From positions 12,052,001-12,116,000 of the forward strand of contig JAZGTH010000001.1 in NCBI GenBank assembly GCA_036877525.1: 64,000 nucleotides of DNA, read 5' to 3'. Below are positions 1 to 12,245 of the stretch, piece after piece. The notes beneath the pieces were generated by a model. That model was not told the origin of the DNA. It was given only the letters and a program-made list of their open reading frames with translations, and searched no databases. The stretch comes from Chromobotia macracanthus (lineage: Eukaryota; Chordata; Actinopteri; Cypriniformes; Botiidae). Every line of letters starts with the position of its first letter. The stretch's first letter is position 1. The translations under genes and the position numbers were made by a program.

Positions 1-741
1 CATCAGAAAGCCAACCAAAAAGAGACTTCCACTTACTCAAACCCAAACCCAAATCAAAACCAAACAATTCACAAATCTATAATATACAAAAAATTTTTAT
101 ATCAAAATATGGCTCTCTGAGTGCCCCCGTTTACCTACCTAAATCAATATTTTCACTCAACTCCCAAATAAAGTCGGGCACAATCCATGTGTACTGGCTC
201 ATATCTGGAAGCATATCCTTCCATTCATCATATGTCTACAGAAACACAAACAGAAATGCCGTATTACAAAAGTGAATACATACATACTGTCCATATTGAG
301 TATTGGGTAAAAAATAACAAAAATAAAAACAAAAATAAAAAACAAAATAAATCAAAAACAACCCAATAAATTTCTCCACATTTTTAAAAATGTCTTTATC
401 TCTTCATTGTACAAGACAAGACAAAATCAGCGATGACAATAACAACCAGAGCTGCAAGCAGATGGAATGCAGTCAGTAAATATTGTAGTCTGGTGACAAT
501 CATGTTTATTTCAGACAAGGAGAAAATGTATTTTTCTTATAAAGTGTTATGACAGTGACTAGATTGACTATATTCCTATCAGAAGCTAGATCAGAGTAGT
601 TTATTTTTGGTACAACATCCCCCCCAAAAAACAGACACATTGCACATCCATTTTCGTTACCTTACTGTTAACTCTATGCAGGTAAAATCAATTGAGGTGA
701 GTTATTGCTTTGGGGAAACACAACCCAATAGTTAAGCATAC
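1..741 (-). other. opa1: opa1 intron 2 (partial)
   Basis: This is the stretch downstream of opa1 exon 2 on the minus strand, running off the left edge. I found no exon resembling the next opa1 coding segment. It contains an A-rich low-complexity patch at about 306-363. Nothing else is recognisable. Confidence 0.7.
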
Positions 742-1874
742 CTTTTTTGCTGTATATCCACCTCCAGCTGCTGTGCCTAGCAAGATGTACCTCAACTTCA
801 ACAGTCTGGCAGCGAGACGGGCAACCCAGAAGGTCCGATGCTGCTGATATCCGTGACCCCCTGACCGGGACTTGGGGGGACGCATGGGGAGTCTAGAGAG
901 AGATGTGTAATGGCGAGCTGCTGAACAGTGAGGTGGTCTCTGAGGATTATTGTTAGCAGTGTAGCGATGGTGAATGGCACGGGAGAGGGGGTGTAGTTTC
1001 TGCAGCGGTATTCGAAACTTTACCCCCATTCTGGAAGGAAGCAAATTCCTGCAGGCCATGCTGGGGAAAAAAGATGCACTGTAATCATCCTACAACATTT
1101 ATATACACATTGAGTCTTGAATAATCAGAACAAAACATGTTACAAAAATATCTGGAGAATATGGACTCTAGTTTAAGAACTGTAATCAAATGTGATGTTA
1201 AGTAATTTAGCAGAATAGTTTTAGTGACCACAATTAGGGCATATGCATTTATCTGTGCAGAGGGAATCTCCTGCTTTCTGTTACTCATATAGAAGGATGC
1301 TATAAAGAACCACAACGGAGCACAAGCTTTTTGTGGCTCATATTTTGACAACTGTGTTAACAGACCGCTAGTGGCCTGACAATTCATCTTCTAATAACAC
1401 TATAGCTACATTTGCAAGCAAAAATGAAAGAAAGTAATAAAAACGGTAGCGATATGTAGTAGCTATATGTCACATGTTGCAGCTTTGCGAAAAGGCAAAT
1501 CATGTCAAATTAAATATAAATAAAAATGGATACAATAATAGATATTATTTTAATAATCTAATTCTCCCAAACTACAACCAAAACTGATTTTAGTTTTTAA
1601 AATATGTTGGGTGGTGTCTATATTATTCACTGTAGTAGGTGTCAGTGTTGCTTACTGCACGTTTCAAGTTAATTAGATAGTAAATTAGATCTGTAAAGTT
1701 AACGTTTACAATTATAGTGCACGTAGAGACATGATTAGTCTTTTTATCCATTTATCTATATTGCAAGTCTATTTGTTTCCAGCCCAATGCGTCTGCGTTA
1801 AAAATAGTACTAAGATCCAGCTGACAATAAAGTTGTTCTACTTACCAGGTAACTACACTTCCGGCACGTAACAT
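742..1874 (-). CDS. opa1: Dynamin-like GTPase OPA1, exons 1-2 (N-terminal 116 residues)
   Basis: OPA1 is the inner-membrane dynamin-like GTPase that fuses mitochondrial inner membranes and keeps cristae shape. Only its import and anchor region lies here. Exon 1 is 1874-1846 (29 bases, starting MLRAGSVVT, donor TG|GTAAGT). Exon 2 is 1060-742 (acceptor tttccccag, donor AAG|GTATG). The exons join in phase through a Cys codon and give 116 residues, ending in phase 0. Residues 1-90 are basic with almost no acidic residues, as expected for a matrix-targeting presequence. The blocks PLQKLHPLSR, GYQQHRTFWVARLAARLLKL and GGGYTAKK match vertebrate OPA1. A membrane segment spans about residues 96-113. 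The GTPase, middle and GED parts must lie to the left of the window. Exon 2 is nearly certain; exon 1 rests on phase, donor and the MLR start. Confidence 0.93.
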
Positions 1875-3264
1875 ACTGCTTAATAGTAACTTAATAGTAA
1901 ATATAGGTGTCTATCAGATATCTTTCTGATATAAAACTCAATTCATCTTTACAAGTGGGGACTAACACAGGTTAGCTTCGTTGCTAACAAGGGCATAGCA
2001 TGCAGCCGATCGCCAGTGTCAAGTGCTGGAGGAAAGCATTTCCTGGTCCACAACATGACGTCAGAAGTCAAAATAAAGGTACGAAAATGAACTCACGAAA
2101 GGCTGAAGTAAATGTAAAAGCCTGAACAGTAACTTTCAGTTATCTCGATGTAGGCTTTAAATGATTCAGTTTTCACGTTTATATTAGGTATTCACAAAAA
2201 CATTTTACTTACCATAATAAAATAATAATAATAATTGTCACTGTATATACTACATACTGTTATATCTATATATATATATTTTACATACTGTTTTGCACTG
2301 TCTGGAGCCGCACTCAAGATTTTCACTCACCTCTACACGTGTTGAAGTGGTGTGACAATAAAGTTGATTTGATAATATATTTTATTTGTTAATGTAGTCT
2401 AACTTGGGATGTAGGTAACATCATGGTTTAGTTGAGTTTGGACTACATCAACCGAAGACTAAATAATTAACTAAGGAAAACAAAAGAATTTCACTTTCAT
2501 AGAGGTAGGTATAAATAAACATGTTGTTTCTTTCACAACAGCATTGCTACTATTTTCTTAGGCAAAGCTATTACCAACAATATTCAATCATAATGTTTTG
2601 CTTACATTTAGGTCTTAAGGGTACAGCAGCACCAGAACTTCATGTTTAAATCGGATGTTCAGAGACAGGGTGGAGAAAGTTATGGATTACCAAATTATTA
2701 GGACAAAAACTCCATTACAGATACAGTGTTGTGGGGTTGTTTTATTTACTAAACTGGAAGAAATGTTCTTGGCTAGAAGGGCTGAGTGTCACCCCGTCAT
2801 CTGTAGGTAAGCATTGAGCTATTCTCATATTTCATTATTTTGTTTGCTTTACTGTATTACTTTGGCATGGTTTACTATGCCACAATAAATCATTGCACAT
2901 CCTTGGTACCACAAATTATTATTTAAGTATTTAAGATTCTTCACAGTGTTGGACATAATTAAGTATTCTGTTTGCTATATTTAGACACACGCTTTGCACC
3001 CTGGGGGAGGAATAAGCAGGGGACTGCACCAAACAAAAGCTTATATCTTCAAATGTAACAAATCTGACCAATTGTCAATAAACCAAAGCACATCAAAATA
3101 ATTCCTTCAAACATTATGCTTTTTTTAATTGTGTAGCTTGTCCCAGTATCCAGTAACCAAAGAAACAAGTGTTCCAATTTTTAGATTTAAAATATTGTTA
3201 CATAAACAACCAGACAAAAATTGCATTGATATAAGCTGTAAAAGAACAGTGTACTTATTACCAA

Positions 3265-3454
3265 CTGTCATGTTTTTCCAAACCCACATGACTTTCTTCT
3301 GTGGAACACAAATGGCAAAAGGTTCGGAACTGACAGCCTCTGTCACTGCATTTTTGAGTACAATAAAAATGAATGAGGCTGTCAGTCACTAAAATTCTAC
3401 CTTTTGTGTTCCACAAAAACAAGTCAGTCATGTGGATTTGGAAGAATATGACAG
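3265..3454. mobile_element. Foldback (palindromic) MITE-like element
   Basis: The left arm (from ctgtcatgtttttcc at 3265) and the right arm (ending gaagaatatgacag at 3454) are near-complete reverse complements. A second inner pair, gaactgacagcctc and gaggctgtcagtc, lies inside them. The whole 190 bases could fold into one long imperfect hairpin. It has no coding capacity, which fits a non-autonomous DNA element. The overlapping open frames here are by-products of the palindrome. Confidence 0.75.
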
Positions 3455-3805
3455 ACCAAATAAAGTTTTGTGAGGGTTAAATTTCCCTTGTGCAAAACAC
3501 AGTAACAGTTCATTTCAAACTGAGTGAAGAACCGCCTTGATCAGTCAGTCATCAAGTGACTTTTTTAACAGATTCCAGCCATTTACTCCTGGACATTTTG
3601 ACCAGTTCATTATAAAAGAACCAGCTCATAAAAGCCACGTTGCTGTATGCAGTCTGTTTATTGTCTGTTTGTTATTCTGTGATGTAGTATTTCATCAGAT
3701 GTAGATTTCAATCAGAATTCAATTCATGCTTTAGACTCTGCAAAAGTATGTCTTTTGCCATGGCATTGTACATTCAGTAGCTGTGTAGGAAACACTATCA
3801 TAATA

Positions 3806-3811
3806 TTTATT
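3806..3811 (-). promoter_or_regulatory. Poly(A) signal AATAAA of the THAP gene
   Basis: Read on the minus strand, AATAAA lies about 50 bases past the THAP gene stop codon. It supports a short, genuinely ending transcript rather than a longer gene cut by a stop. The motif is common in AT-rich DNA, so this is suggestive only. Confidence 0.4.
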
Positions 3812-3858
3812 TGCTGTGTTTCATCCATGGACAGACCCTAGTTTTCAGCCATCGAACA

Positions 3859-4571
3859 TCAGCATGAACTCCACTGCCCTTTATGTCCTTTTGAACATTC
3901 CCACTGAACATGGATGACTTTTCCTGATTTTGCCGTTTTTGGTTTCATGACTGGCCTTCCGCATTGATGGCAAGTCCTGAACAGCTCCATCAAACTGGAC
4001 TCGCTGACCAGCCATTTTCTTTCTGTTTCATGCATTGCTTTTTCCTCCTCTTCTGTTGTGGAGGGGCTTGAGATTGATCTCAGATGAACAAAACTGAGAT
4101 CCTTCTTGTCTGACAGTAGTTTTGTTTGTGCTGGTTCATCCTGTAAATATAACATATAATATATACTGCTGTGTACACTGACACAGAATGGATTCAACAT
4201 CTTTGCTGACAATAATGATCTTGTTCTATATTATCAGCAACCAATAAATATGTTTCATTCAATCATACCTCAGTGCGTTGGGCACACCACACAGGCACAG
4301 CTGTTGGTTTAAGCAGTCGTCTTCTGTTTCTTTCGGCTGAGCTGAAATCGTCTGGTGAAAAATGTTTACTGCATACCCTCAATCCACGGACATATTGAAT
4401 GGGTGAACCGGTGTCTCGATGAAGAGCAAGCAGCCACAGCTTCAGTCTCTCTGGATCGTGCAAAGGTAACGTGTGAAAAGTCAAACTCTCCTCCACCACT
4501 GATGCGCACTGCCGGAGTCTCAATGATTTCTCTTGGTTGAAGCATCCAGGAAAAGCACACACGCGTACCAT
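3859..4571 (-). CDS. Short THAP-domain zinc-finger protein, two exons
   Basis: This predicts a 194-residue protein with an N-terminal THAP zinc finger, a sequence-specific DNA-binding fold shared with P-element-type transposases. Exon 1 is 4571-4269 (donor GAG|GTATGA) and exon 2 is 4140-3859 (acceptor tttacag); they join in phase 0. The C2CH ligands are visible as C5, C10, C67 and H70, with the family motifs FHTLP and a terminal AVPVW. Exon 2 holds an acidic Ser/Glu stretch and a Cys-rich block (TCHQCGRP ... WECSKGHKGQW) that I recall from longer fish THAP/transposase-like proteins, where several hundred further residues follow. Here TGA comes straight after. The start was chosen at MVRVCAFPGC because THAP domains begin this way; the frame stays open 61 codons upstream without similarity. 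It could be a small working gene or a truncated transposon-derived copy. Confidence 0.75.
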
Positions 4572-7500
4572 TGCGCAAAACCTGATCCGGTAAAGTTTGT
4601 GTGCACTTTCTGTTGTGAATTGAGCTGCGTTTCCGGGTGTAGCACAAAGGAGGCGGAGTCGCTGTAGTGGGCATGTCTTAACGCTTATTTCAATGGGCAG
4701 AACATGCTGTCGATTACGCACTTTGGTCGACAATTTCCCAAAATAAATCAACAAATAAATCGACCAATAAACAAAACAAATAAATAAATCTTACTGCAGC
4801 GAGTGAGATTTAAACATGTAAATGCATGAGGAGATTTTACAATCCATTTATTTATGAACCTCATAGACCTTGGTACGGCTTCAATAGCTAGGGATATTTT
4901 CTAACTTACAGTGCACCAACTGAGCTACAAGAAGAAATTGTTATGGTAACAAATTTATTAGATATCATTCAGAGAGTATTTGGATAAGCATATGTGCACA
5001 ATTGTGCACCACAATGCATGTGTCAGACTCTTCCTGAAACTGCAATACAGATCAGTTTAACTTTAGGGCAAATTTGGCAAAACATACAATAAAGCATGGA
5101 TTCTATTAAACGCTTAACTCTTAAATTGTTAACCAAAAATATATACAGAAAAGACTACAAAATCTTCATACTAACTGGTGAAGTTAAGCATAAGAAAGAA
5201 TGTAATAATTTTCTTTATAAGGGTTTCCCTTCTTAGCTGAACAAAGAATGTATTGAGCGTGTTATCTTCCACTTTGAGTGTCTTCTGTTGGCAAGGTCAA
5301 ACTTTATTAAACTCTGGTTACTCTTTATTCTTGCTCGTGAACTGTGAATACTGTAAGTTGTTCAGGCTGACTGCACATGCTGATGATACATAACCTCATT
5401 CAATGATATAATAATGAAACATTGTTGACTGCCTATTGAGACTAAGCATCTCTCTATAGGCATCTTTAGTTATATCTGAAAAGGAGTTTCCCCAGTGTAG
5501 TGCTTTATGATTCAAAAATTAAGTTATGTGTAATTAAAACAGCTTCTTATTAAATGTGATAAAGGTCAGATCAGACTTTTTGTTCTTTGTGGTTTGGGCC
5601 CCACATAGATAAGTTGGATGATTTAACATAAATAATTCATAACCACTGTGTCATGCTCAGGGGTTAAAAACACAATACTGTGTCTAGGCTCTGTGTCTGA
5701 CACATGATGAAAAAGGTCAATTGAATGCACAATGTACATTACCATGGCAAGTTCAGATCAATCATAGCTCTCAGCTAGAACACGAGACATGATCAATTTG
5801 TGTGTGTACTAGTAAAGTTGTTATGACTGTAAAATAAAAATTCCTGCATGTTAATAAAGTAAATTGTGCCCTACTTTTACTCAACTTTAGAGTGTATATT
5901 TACTTTCCATCTTAAGAGCCCTGTGGACAGTGGTTATCCTCATAAGACACTCCTGCTTTCTGCTCAGGGCTGTAAATTGTTTCATGAGGTCTCCTAAGGC
6001 CGGCATAAACACTCTGAGAGACCTGGATCTCTGTGAGACAATTATTTATACTGCACCACATTCCATGTCTGCACGTGTGAGAGGCCACAACTAGGACTAG
6101 GATCTAATTTTAGAAGCACTCTGTCTTTTCTGACTGTAAGTTCATTATACAAGTCTCTATTTAGAAACCAGGAGCAAATATCCCTGCTTCCCTGCTTATT
6201 TTAGTGTGGCGAGTATGGGACTAGGACTATTTTAGTATTAAAAAACACCTGCAATAGAAGCAGACCAGAGACATGCTTTATATGGAAAAAAGTTGCAGTG
6301 AGACTAGGATCACAAGTACAAATGTAATTACATATAGATGTTTATTCACATGTGTTCATCTTAATATATACACTTTGAAATAGTATAACAGGAACTAGCA
6401 AAATAAATACTGTAATAAATATTTATTAATTTATTTCTAAATAAAAATAAACAATATAATTCTTATATTATAAGATGAAATTATATTAAAAGACACCAAT
6501 GTTCAATAGAGTTGTTGTTATTATTATTGTAAAATAAATGTATTATTTATATTATTTTATTCTTAATAATCATCAAAATAAACATTGATGTTAATAATTT
6601 TTATTGATGTTAAACGTGTTTTAGTCTTAGTAATACTACTGTATATATGCTTGCTGCAAATCTGTTTTGGTATATTTCTTAACAGAATACAAGAAATAAA
6701 TCATATAAATAAGCTTAGTGACCTAGAATTCCCATAGTTAATATAACAATGCCAACCTTACAATTGAGGGCAAGGATCACAGAGACATGGCCACAGGTGT
6801 TCTGGATTGGCACCGTCAATGGCCTCTAATATTGTATGCTGCCCCAGAGGCCAGCAGTTGGAGCAACTGGAGCAGGACAGTAGACAAGGCTTGGGGGTGG
6901 TTGTGTGCCCCAGATTGTTTCTTCCTAAAGGGGAGGGTTTATCATATTCTACAAAATGAGGTCATCTCAAAATACATTGGCTACAAAGGAAAACAGGCTG
7001 CTCATCCAGCATACAATAATGAAAGTAAATTTGCCTTGTGGTGCTTGTTTGTGAATGGCAATGTTTTGTGTAATTTGTGGATGTTATTTCTGTGTTATGG
7101 TTGTTATACACCACATTAGCATTTATTATGACAAGTGTGCTTCATAAATGCCATCTGCTTTGATATTGTACTTCACTCATCGTTGGATGGTACTAAAGCA
7201 GTAATGCACTCCCTCTCTAGCACACACTGGTTCTCATTGTGGTGGTCCATAATTATTGACAGGTTTGATGTGCTCAGTGAGTGGAAGCAATGAGAGAATT
7301 GGAGATGCACACAGTGTGTATGACTGCCATATCCCCCACTCCCTCCCCCCGGTCTATTGCTCTGTAATGGAAAGATTAAAACAGAGCACCAACCCAAAAA
7401 ACACTGTCTCTCTCTCTCTTTCTCACTGTCTCTCCTATACCTCTCTCCCACCCCTATACTATATTCCCCTGCCTTTCCCCTCCCACTGTGATAAATAGAT

Positions 7501-7823
7501 TACAGAGGATTCACTTATTTAAAGACCTGGACAAATGCTGTGCATATGTAGTTTTGGGTCAGCTTAGAGCAACAAAACCTATACGTTGCGAGCACCTTAC
7601 TGGAGGAATCTATTTACAACCAAGCCCAGCCTATCCCTGAGAGAGAGTTCCTCAGCTCATTCAGCAGGTCCAAGACAACTTTAGTTAGACCTGGCTGCTG
7701 GTCTCAGATCATCTTCTGTTGGCTGCACCCTAGTCCGTTTTTTTTTCAAGCAGACAGGAGCCTCACAGGGAGCTCCACACACAAGCCCCCAAGCTGTCTC
7801 TCCGGCTGCTTCCCGCAATTATT
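4572..7823. other. Intergenic between the THAP gene and lnp1
   Basis: About 3.2 kb of AT-rich DNA between divergent genes. No exon with family similarity was seen on either strand. A CT-rich patch lies at about 7404-7450. The last 250 bases before 7824 are less AT-rich and likely hold the lnp1 5' UTR and promoter. Confidence 0.5.
7404..7450 (+). repeat. CT-rich low-complexity tract
   Basis: A pyrimidine-rich run dominated by TCTC, lying upstream of lnp1. It explains the open frames on both strands here. Confidence 0.6.
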
Positions 7824-10761
7824 ATGGACAATGAGGAGGACGATGATGGAAATTTTACCAAGTGGATGAGCAGTTACTGGGGGCATGGGGTAGGGGAAGA
7901 GCGTGCCAAAGTGAGGAAGAGGAGCTTTATGAGGCAGTCACGCAACAGAGATGACCGGCGCTCATCTTTGCCCTGCATGGTAAGGCAGTCATCATGTCAT
8001 AAGGAGTAGTGTTAGGGGAGCATTTGTTAGTTTTGTAAAATGTTGTAAAATGCAAATATAAAATATACAGTACACATGCTGTACTTTCCTGATGCATTTG
8101 GAGGCAGACAAATCCATTGAATAAGTTTACTCTAGAAGTCCAACAGAGGGCTAATATAGTGTGTTTGGGCTGTGCTTGGCACACGGCCTCAGCTGATCTT
8201 GTAAACACAGCTGGGTAACACGTTGCGTAATTGTGTTTGAAAGAGAACCACTATGAAAACAGGAAATTGTTATATGCTCTGATTAGAGGAGATGACCCAT
8301 CAGCAATTGGTTTTCATCCCCCACACATCAGCATATCATACGCTTTCCCTCACATTCACATTACAGTCCTCTTACACAGACACATGCTAAACACATGGAC
8401 TATATTTTTACGTCCATAAGTTTACAGAGAAGAAGCATTACATCAGAAAATTTTGCATGGATGCTAAGTCACTGTTATCTGCTGCTAGTTAGTGATTCAG
8501 TGCATTACCCAGCTAACAATTTTAGGTTGTAAGAGCGTTTCCCTAACATTTCCACCAAATAACAAAAATGTTAAAAATGTTGTTTTGAATGTTCTAGGAA
8601 GGTTCAAAACATCCAGTTTTTAGACATTGTATTAACATTATTGCTTGGTTATAGGAATGTTAAAATATTTTTTTTAATTCTGAATTTTTTTAAAACATCC
8701 CACAATTAAAGAATAACATTTTAGTATTTGATATATAATAAAATAAAAAATATAAATAAAAGTGTTCCACTAATGTTACTGCAGAAACTTGTAAAAACGT
8801 TGAGAGGACTTGTTTTAAGAACATTAGCTGTATCTAAGCACAGACAAAAACAAGTAACCCAAACCACGACAGTAATTCATGTACTGTATTTGAAATGATC
8901 ACATTTCACATAGCTAAACAAGTATTTGATAAAGGTTTAGTATTTAACAAAAGGAATTTTCAAAAGAAAATTAAGACTGAGAATGAAACTATGAAACATT
9001 TATAGTTTACCATTTCCTGGTGATAAGACAGGTGATAAGACAACAGCATGGTTTGTCATGTCATACCTTCCATTAATTTCAGTGGAGTGCAATCAGCTAA
9101 CATTGTACAATGGTCTGACAAACTAAGATAAATGAGAGAGATTGGGGCATTACTTTGGTTCATATTTAAACAAATTAGTGTGATATTAAATGTGACAGAT
9201 TCAGCCCATGTGCATGCTAACTTGCCTGGTTACAAACCCAGTTACTGCCAGTGTTGCAAAAACATCACATTTGTATACTATATGATCTGTGCAAAAAGGC
9301 ATATAGAGAGCACTATTCCAAAACTTACCAGCGGAGGCGATGTTGCATGAGTTTACTTTGAGTAAGGTGGAAAAGCAAACATGCACTGAATTATGTTAAC
9401 TTTCATTTTACTTCTTAATTTGTCCAGGGATGTATTCATCTAGCTATATTTGTACTTATATACCAATCTCATGCATAGTCCTACTGTTTGGTCGAAATTA
9501 TGTTTCAAAAATATGTTTTATCAATAGATTCATTACCAATATTTGTTGGAAATAATCTGATATAATTGTAACCAGCTTACTTTAAACAGTAGTGAATGGC
9601 ATAATCACCCCAAGATTACTAGGTAAGGCTGCTGTAGTTAGCTTGATTCAAAAGAAAGCCTTAATGTGTCACTCAAGAGTAATTAACCTATTGTAACCCT
9701 TGGCAAGACAGAGCTTACACACTAGTCTGTGTCTGCTGCAATTATGTGCAAAATAATTATACAAGTGTCTTATAAAAGCACATCCTGTGCAGAATGACAC
9801 ACTTTTAATTCAATGTGTAGTACAATTATTTAGGTTTTCTCAGATTTGTAGATATTATATATACTATATTTGATACTATTTGTAAATGTGCAACAATAAA
9901 ATTATTGAATTTCTGTGCATTCCTGTGAAACTATACAGTAATGTAATTATAATAACATTGTACAGTAATGCACTAATAAAGTCAATGCAATGAAATTTAC
10001 TTTTATACCTATAAAATCCTTTAAAATATAAAATGCACACCCTAAAATCCACACTACTATTTCATTTTATGAATGTTATTGGAAAGTTGATGGTATGTAG
10101 CTTACCCTTCTTTTTCACTAATCCCATTTGTTGGTCTGACTTCCTCTCTCTTTTGACAAGTCTCAGCTAGAGGCCATGCACAATCAGATGCATGGTAACA
10201 GCGTGGCCCCAGCCCCCATCCATCTAAAGACCCGTGAGGGGAAGGAGGTGCACTCCCATCCTCGTGCCCGCCGTGTGTCTTCAGATGAAAACAGAACCAA
10301 AGTGGTGGGGCCTGAATGTCACATCACCACCATTCCAGAGCTCTCAGAGTCCTTAGAGAAGCGGTTGCGTTTCCACAAGCAAAAAGTGATATCAATGGTG
10401 AGTTAAGGACCAGATGACATCATGTCACATAGTTAACACACTATATATCATATAGTGTGTTACGTATATATCATATATAGGGCCATAGCTAAAGCCCTTG
10501 ACTGTATGTTGCTGTGGGTTTCTAAATAACATTTAAACATTTTTGTAGGCCTCTATAATTCTGGTCGCCTGTTATCCCACTATCAACTGCTGTAATCACA
10601 AATTTTGGCCATGTGTAAATAATCTGACTTTTAGATCATTTTGCTATGTGTTTTATTTTTAGGGTGATACAGATAGCATATGTTTTATTTGCCATGATGA
10701 ATTAAGGAACGGAAGGGGTGGCATCCATGAACTTCACTGTGCTCATCATTTCTATAAAGAG
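7824..10761 (+). CDS. lnp1: Leukemia NUP98 fusion partner 1 (LNP1), three exons, 3' end not found
   Basis: LNP1 is a small vertebrate protein of unknown function, known from a NUP98 fusion in leukaemia. Exon 1 is 7824-7979 (52 codons), exon 2 is 10167-10397 (77 codons; an alternative acceptor would start it at 10161) and exon 3 is 10663-10761 (33 codons). All joins are phase 0 with good donors (ATG|GTAAGG, ATG|GTGAGT, GAG|GTAATC). Exon 1 has the acidic start and FTKWMSSYWGH, matching FAKWMSSFWGH in human LNP1. Exon 2 has LSESLEKRLRFHKQK, matching FSESFERQLCFRTKR. Exon 3 reads CFICHDEL ... IHELHCAHHFYKE, the first half of a RING finger (C-x2-C, then C-x-H-x2-H), which the human protein lacks as I recall it. 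No stop codon or second half was located. The tmem45a gene downstream matches the human LNP1-TMEM45A order. Confidence 0.82.
8508..8834 (+). mobile_element. Non-autonomous DNA transposon, CCCAGCTAA family, copy 1
   Basis: It begins cccagctaacaattttaggt and ends near acattagctg, and it is rich in AACGTT/AATGTT words. At least four related copies occur in the window (45373, 51431, 52971 and 59609). It lies in lnp1 intron 1 and has no coding capacity. Confidence 0.7.
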
Positions 10762-12045
10762 GTAATCATTTCTGGCATCCCATTCCTGTTTTGTTGCTTT
10801 CAAGAGCACAATTCACATTGCATTTACAAGGCATCTTTATAATGATTTTGTAGCTTTATAATCATTACCTTTTAAGTGATAGTAGCCCTGGGCCAGCCCT
10901 GTTTTCCTCCACTAGCGAATACAGGGTGGGGTTAAAAGGGTTAACTCTCACACCTTATTCCCCATTTTAATTAAAAAAGCAACAAATTAACCAGGATGTT
11001 TTCAAAATTAGTTCTTTTCCCCTCCCACCATGCATGGAGTTTTTCTGGTTATTTGCTGCTCTTGTGCCAGCTATGACACTGAATCTGCTGTCTCTGATTA
11101 TGGATTGAGAAGGCAAAATGGCCGGAGCATGGCGCACGTCCACGCAGTAGCAGTTCAGCGGCAGCGTGCGAGCGAGGGAACGAGGTGCCATTCTGCCATG
11201 GACAGGAGGAATATCGCCTGCCCCACCGCCAGCTCTCTTTACGCAGACAGCGTTGATTCTTTTCAGTGCAGCGGCTTTGCCTGGAGACTTACCATATGTA
11301 TATACCAAAAGTACATAAATGAAATGAAATCATTCAGTGTATTATCAAAAAACATAATATGATATCACTGAATTTGTGTGTAGCCTCACACTACTTTTGC
11401 TTGGAAATCAACAGTGATTTCTTTGTTTGTAGGCTTTTGTTTCTATGTGTGGTTGTTTAATTCTGTGTATTAGTAAACTGTTAAATTGTCAAGCTAATTT
11501 TTTTCAAGTTAACTTGAACTGACCAGCTCCTCAGATGTTATTGTATATTCTGTAAAGTGTTGTAAAGTGTACACTGTTTTTTTGGATTACACCCTAAAAT
11601 GTGACTGTTTCTCAAAATATGCATGTTATGGTTGCTGTAAAAGACTGGGTTACTATAAATGCAGGTGTAACTGTACAAATATGTTAATGTCCTGAATTTA
11701 CAGGTCATATGTCTGGAGTCATTGTTGTGGAGATACAATAGCTTGCTAAACGCTCATGCTGGAAATTAGCTGGTGGCTAATCAGGCCACTGTAACAGAAA
11801 TCAATAGTGGTCCAAAATTATGCTTCACAGAGGAACAAAGGGCAACAGATCACACTTTGTCATGTATGTAATTGCAAGTAACATGCAAGTGTCATCATGT
11901 TTTTAGCATGGCTGCACTGCACTGCTTAATATTTCAACATTTTATGAGCTTTACATATACACTGGTTATAAAGTTTTTACAGTCTTTTTTTACAGGCAGA
12001 ACTGGAACATATAACAGAGCATGCAGTTTATATTTTATCTACATA

Positions 12046-12245
12046 TACTACCAGTCAAAAGTTTAGACACACCCATTCATTCTTTATTATAAGTAGTTTT
12101 CACCTTTAATAACAATAGTAAAGTCTTTAAAATATAAAACAACATAACCATATGTATGAATATTTTAGTAAAATAATCAGCCAAAATATGTTACAAAAAA
12201 CCTGATTTATTTGTCTGAATTACAGCTCTGCACACATCTTTCAAA
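12046..12245 (+). mobile_element. Tc1/mariner-like fragment
   Basis: It starts ctaccagtcaaaagtttaga, closely resembling the widespread fish Tc1-type end sequence. The following text (agtaaagtctttaaaat, then cagctctgcacacatcttt) fits the same element. It is one degenerate end with no transposase frame. Confidence 0.6.

Larger units (their letters stand above)
1875..3858. other. Intergenic: opa1 upstream region and foldback element
   Basis: This lies between the opa1 start codon and the 3' end of the THAP gene. The first 250 bases should hold the opa1 5' UTR and promoter; a CRE-like TGACGTCA-type site (gacgtcag) lies near 2055. AT-rich simple repeats occur at 2217-2280. A 190-base foldback element sits at 3265-3454. 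No coding region could be supported. Confidence 0.5.

Noticed and set aside
1085..1387. 100-codon open frame on the minus strand
   Set aside because: It lies in opa1 intron 1, between exons whose joining is fixed by phase, and shows no similarity to any family.
2030..2070. ATG TTG TGG ACC ... on the minus strand as opa1 exon 1
   Set aside because: It has no usable donor in phase with exon 2, whereas the ATG at 1874 has a consensus donor, the right phase and the expected MLR start.
4572..4754. 61-codon upstream extension of the THAP frame
   Set aside because: No similarity to THAP proteins, which start at or just before the first zinc-binding Cys; the ATG at 4571 fits that rule.
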